A stretch of DNA of 64,000 nt from CBDFHV01 sp965247705 (lineage in GTDB: Bacteria; Pseudomonadota; Alphaproteobacteria; Rhodospirillales; CAMCUA01). The stretch spans positions 26,216 to 90,215 of the forward strand of contig CBDFHV010000054.1 in assembly GCA_965247705.1 (NCBI GenBank), given 5' to 3'. Shown here piece after piece: positions 62,399 through 64,000 of this stretch. The position numbers and the translations under genes were made by a program. Within the stretch, counting starts at the first letter, position 1. Every line of letters begins with the position of its first letter. The notes beneath the pieces were generated by a model. That model was not told the DNA's origin, ran no database searches, and saw only the letters and a program-made list of their open reading frames with translations.

Positions 62399-63865
62399 CA
62401 GAATTCTCCGTGGTGATTTTGGTCGAGGTTCTCGAACCTGAGCCGCGCGCCGTCGAAGCGCAGCTTCACCGTCCCGGTCGGCCCGTTGCGCTGCTTGGCG
62501 ACCATCAGTTCGGCTTTATTGCGGGCGGCGTCGACCTTGGCCTGATGCGAGGCGTTGGCTTCCTCGTAGGCGCTGTCGCTCTTGAAGCCGCCCCGCTCCG
62601 GCGCCTTGCGCTTCAGGTAGTATTCCTCCCGGTATATGAGCCAGACGGCGTCGGCGTCCTGCTCGATGGTGCCCGATTCCCGCATGTCGGACAGCCGCGG
62701 CCGGTTGTCGTCCCGGCTGTCCACCTGGCGGGAGAGTTGGGACATCGCGAGCACGGGCACCTGGAGGTCGCGAGCGGTGCGTTTGAGCGCCCGGGACACC
62801 TCTCCCACTTCCGCCGCGCGGTTGCCGGCGTACCGCTGTCCGGGAGATAAAAGCTGCAGATAGTCGACCACGATCAGCCCGATATTCTGGCGGGCCACGG
62901 TCTGGCGGGCCTGGGCGTAGAGCCGGCCGACGTCGAGCCCGGCGCGGCTGTCGATCAGGATGGGCAGGGCGCGGCGGCGCGTGCCCGCCTCCATGGCTGC
63001 GTCCAGGTCAGCGTCCGTCAATCGTCCCGACCGCATGGCCGGCAGCGGTACCCCGGCTTGGGCCGCCATGTCCCGCATGGCCAACTGCTTTCCGTCCATC
63101 TCCAGGGAGTGGTAAAGGACCGGCGTGCCGGCCTGGGCGACGGTGGCGGCGATTTGCTTGGCCAACGCCGTCTTCCCCATGGAGGTGGCGCCGGCCAGGA
63201 TGACCAGTTCCCCGGCGAACAGGCCGCCGATCACCTTGTCCAGATCGACCAGTCCCGTTTTCAGTCCGGTGGGTCCTTCGCCGCGGGCGGTCTTGTCGAC
63301 AAGGCCCATGGTCTCGTCCATGACCTGGTGCCACCAGACGGCACCCTGAGCCTCGCGCGCAAGGGCTGTGTCGCCGATCTCCACCAGCGCGGCCTCAAGG
63401 CCGGCCATGACGTCGGCGGCGCTCTGGGCGCCCTGGGTAGGCGGCGTTGACCGCGTCCTCGGCGGCCTCGATCACTTTCAGGCGGCTGAAGTCCTCAACG
63501 ACGATGCGGCCGTACTCACCGGCGTTCATGACCGAGACCGCGCAGGTCATCAACTCGGCCAGGTAGGCGATACCGCCGATGTCGGCCAGCAGGTCGTCCT
63601 GGGCCAGCCGCCCGTTCAAGGTGATCGGATTCGCCTCGCCGCCGGTGTCGACCGTGTCCTTGATGGCCTCGAAGATGCGCTGGTGCGCGACCTCGGCGAA
63701 GTGCTCCGGTTTGAGAAACTGGGCCACCGCCCCATAGGCCCGGTTGTCGACGAAGATGACCCCCAGCAACGCCTTCTCCGCCTCGGTGTTGTGGGGCAGG
63801 GTGCGGAACGCCGGGGCGGCGTCCCGGTCCATGGGGAAACGCTGGAGGACCGTGGCGGCGACCAT
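62398..63865 (-). pseudogene. dnaB: DnaB-type replicative helicase split by a frameshift
   Basis: The first frame (63865 to 63395) encodes the DnaB N-domain (LPHNTEAEKALLGVIFVDNRAYG, YLAELMTCAVSVMNAGEYG). The second (63408 to 62398) encodes the ATPase domain with Walker A GATSMGKTAL and Walker B LIVVDYLQLL. They meet at 63435-63437, where one extra base in TACCCAGGG against an expected TACCAGGG breaks the frame. Removing it restores reading NAAYQGAQSAADVM. It may be a true mutation or a sequencing error. Confidence 0.8.
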
Positions 63866-64000
63866 CAGACAGCCGTCACCTCCGCGAACATGCCGGCGTC
63901 ATCGGCAATCCGGTTGCGCGCCATGTCCGCATATTCGGGGTTGATCTCGATCAGGATCGCGTCGCGGCCGAGGCGGTCGGCGACCAGGCCCACGGTGCCC
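63865..64000 (-). CDS. DNA (adenine or cytosine-N4) methyltransferase, C-terminal end
   Basis: The 45 visible codons read GTVGLVADRLGRDAILIEINPEYADMARNRI before the stop, matching the AdoMet-binding motif and following helix of N6/N4 methyltransferases with permuted motif order. The rest lies outside the window. It is one base away from the helicase start (TGATG), so it is in the same transcript. Confidence 0.75.
   Translation of the reverse strand, partial: GTVGLVADRLGRDAILIEINPEYADMARNRIADDAGMFAEVTAV

Larger units (their letters stand above)
47621..64000 (-). other. Lambda-like siphoprophage, truncated at its tail module
   Basis: Genes on the minus strand follow lambda order: TerS, TerL, W, portal, C/Nu3, D, E, FI, FII, Z, U, V, G/GT. 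They are preceded by replication genes and a DNA methyltransferase that continues past the window. Tape measure, tail tip, lysis and integrase genes are absent from the left side, where the IS1380 element sits. The prophage is therefore incomplete here. Confidence 0.88.

Overview
The window is GC-rich (roughly two-thirds G+C by eye) and looks like an alphaproteobacterium, probably of the Rhodospirillales type. The evidence is an HspQ homologue, oxygen-independent HemN, TadE/TadG pilus genes, hydantoinase/oxoprolinase-type catabolic operons and the particular insertion sequences. I saw no rRNA, tRNA or CRISPR array, so the placement is an inference from gene content.

Layout. (1) 1-14060 is an insertion-sequence graveyard. 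A CapA-like gene, an NHL-repeat gene and an aspartate dehydrogenase gene (nadX) once lay on the minus strand. nadX is now in three pieces, separated by an IS1595 element with an 8-bp duplication and by an IS21-family element that itself carries an IS3-family element. A second type of IS21 element, an orphan GAF-PAS fragment, an IS630 element and an IS110 element follow. (2) 14139-30444 is a catabolic island: hyuAB, an FCD-GntR regulator, an Ldh2-type dehydrogenase, an isocitrate lyase/PEP-mutase-type lyase, a fumarylacetoacetase-family enzyme, an SMP-30 lactonase, an N-formylglutamate amidohydrolase, a second hyuB-like gene, a HicBA toxin-antitoxin pair, a CocE/NonD hydrolase, an EamA exporter and an FAD oxidoreductase. 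(3) 30451-41844 is ordinary chromosome showing decay: hspQ, tag, an internally deleted nicotinate phosphoribosyltransferase, a ThDP enzyme, an ELM1-family gene, an O-methyltransferase, hemN, a response regulator with glutamate at the phosphoacceptor site, two TadE genes, a MetE-like gene with an internal amber stop, and a truncated, frameshifted tadG. (4) 41845-47620 holds a second, nearly identical copy of the IS21::IS3 nest, a relic of an IS5-type transposase, and an IS1380 element. (5) 47616-64000 is a prophage on the minus strand in almost exact lambda morphogenetic order (TerS, TerL, W, portal, C/Nu3, D, E, FI, FII, Z, U, V, G/GT), preceded by replication genes (DnaB-type helicase, O-like protein) and a DNA methyltransferase that runs off the window.

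How it fits together. The catabolic genes form divergent, translationally coupled operons around a GntR regulator and suggest ring opening and hydrolysis of a cyclic amide or N-acylated compound, but the substrate cannot be named. The prophage is cut between the tail-assembly chaperone and the missing tape-measure gene by the IS1380 insertion, whose inverted repeat supplies the stop codon of the chaperone's frameshift extension. Many genes are broken in different ways (IS insertion, in-frame deletion, nonsense, frameshift), which together look like a genome undergoing IS expansion and gene loss. The most distinctive observations are the triple disruption of nadX, the two direct-repeat nested IS copies flanking about 34 kb, a textbook A-AAA-AAC slippery heptamer in the tail chaperone gene, the 14-bp duplication around an IS3-family element, and the catabolic island.
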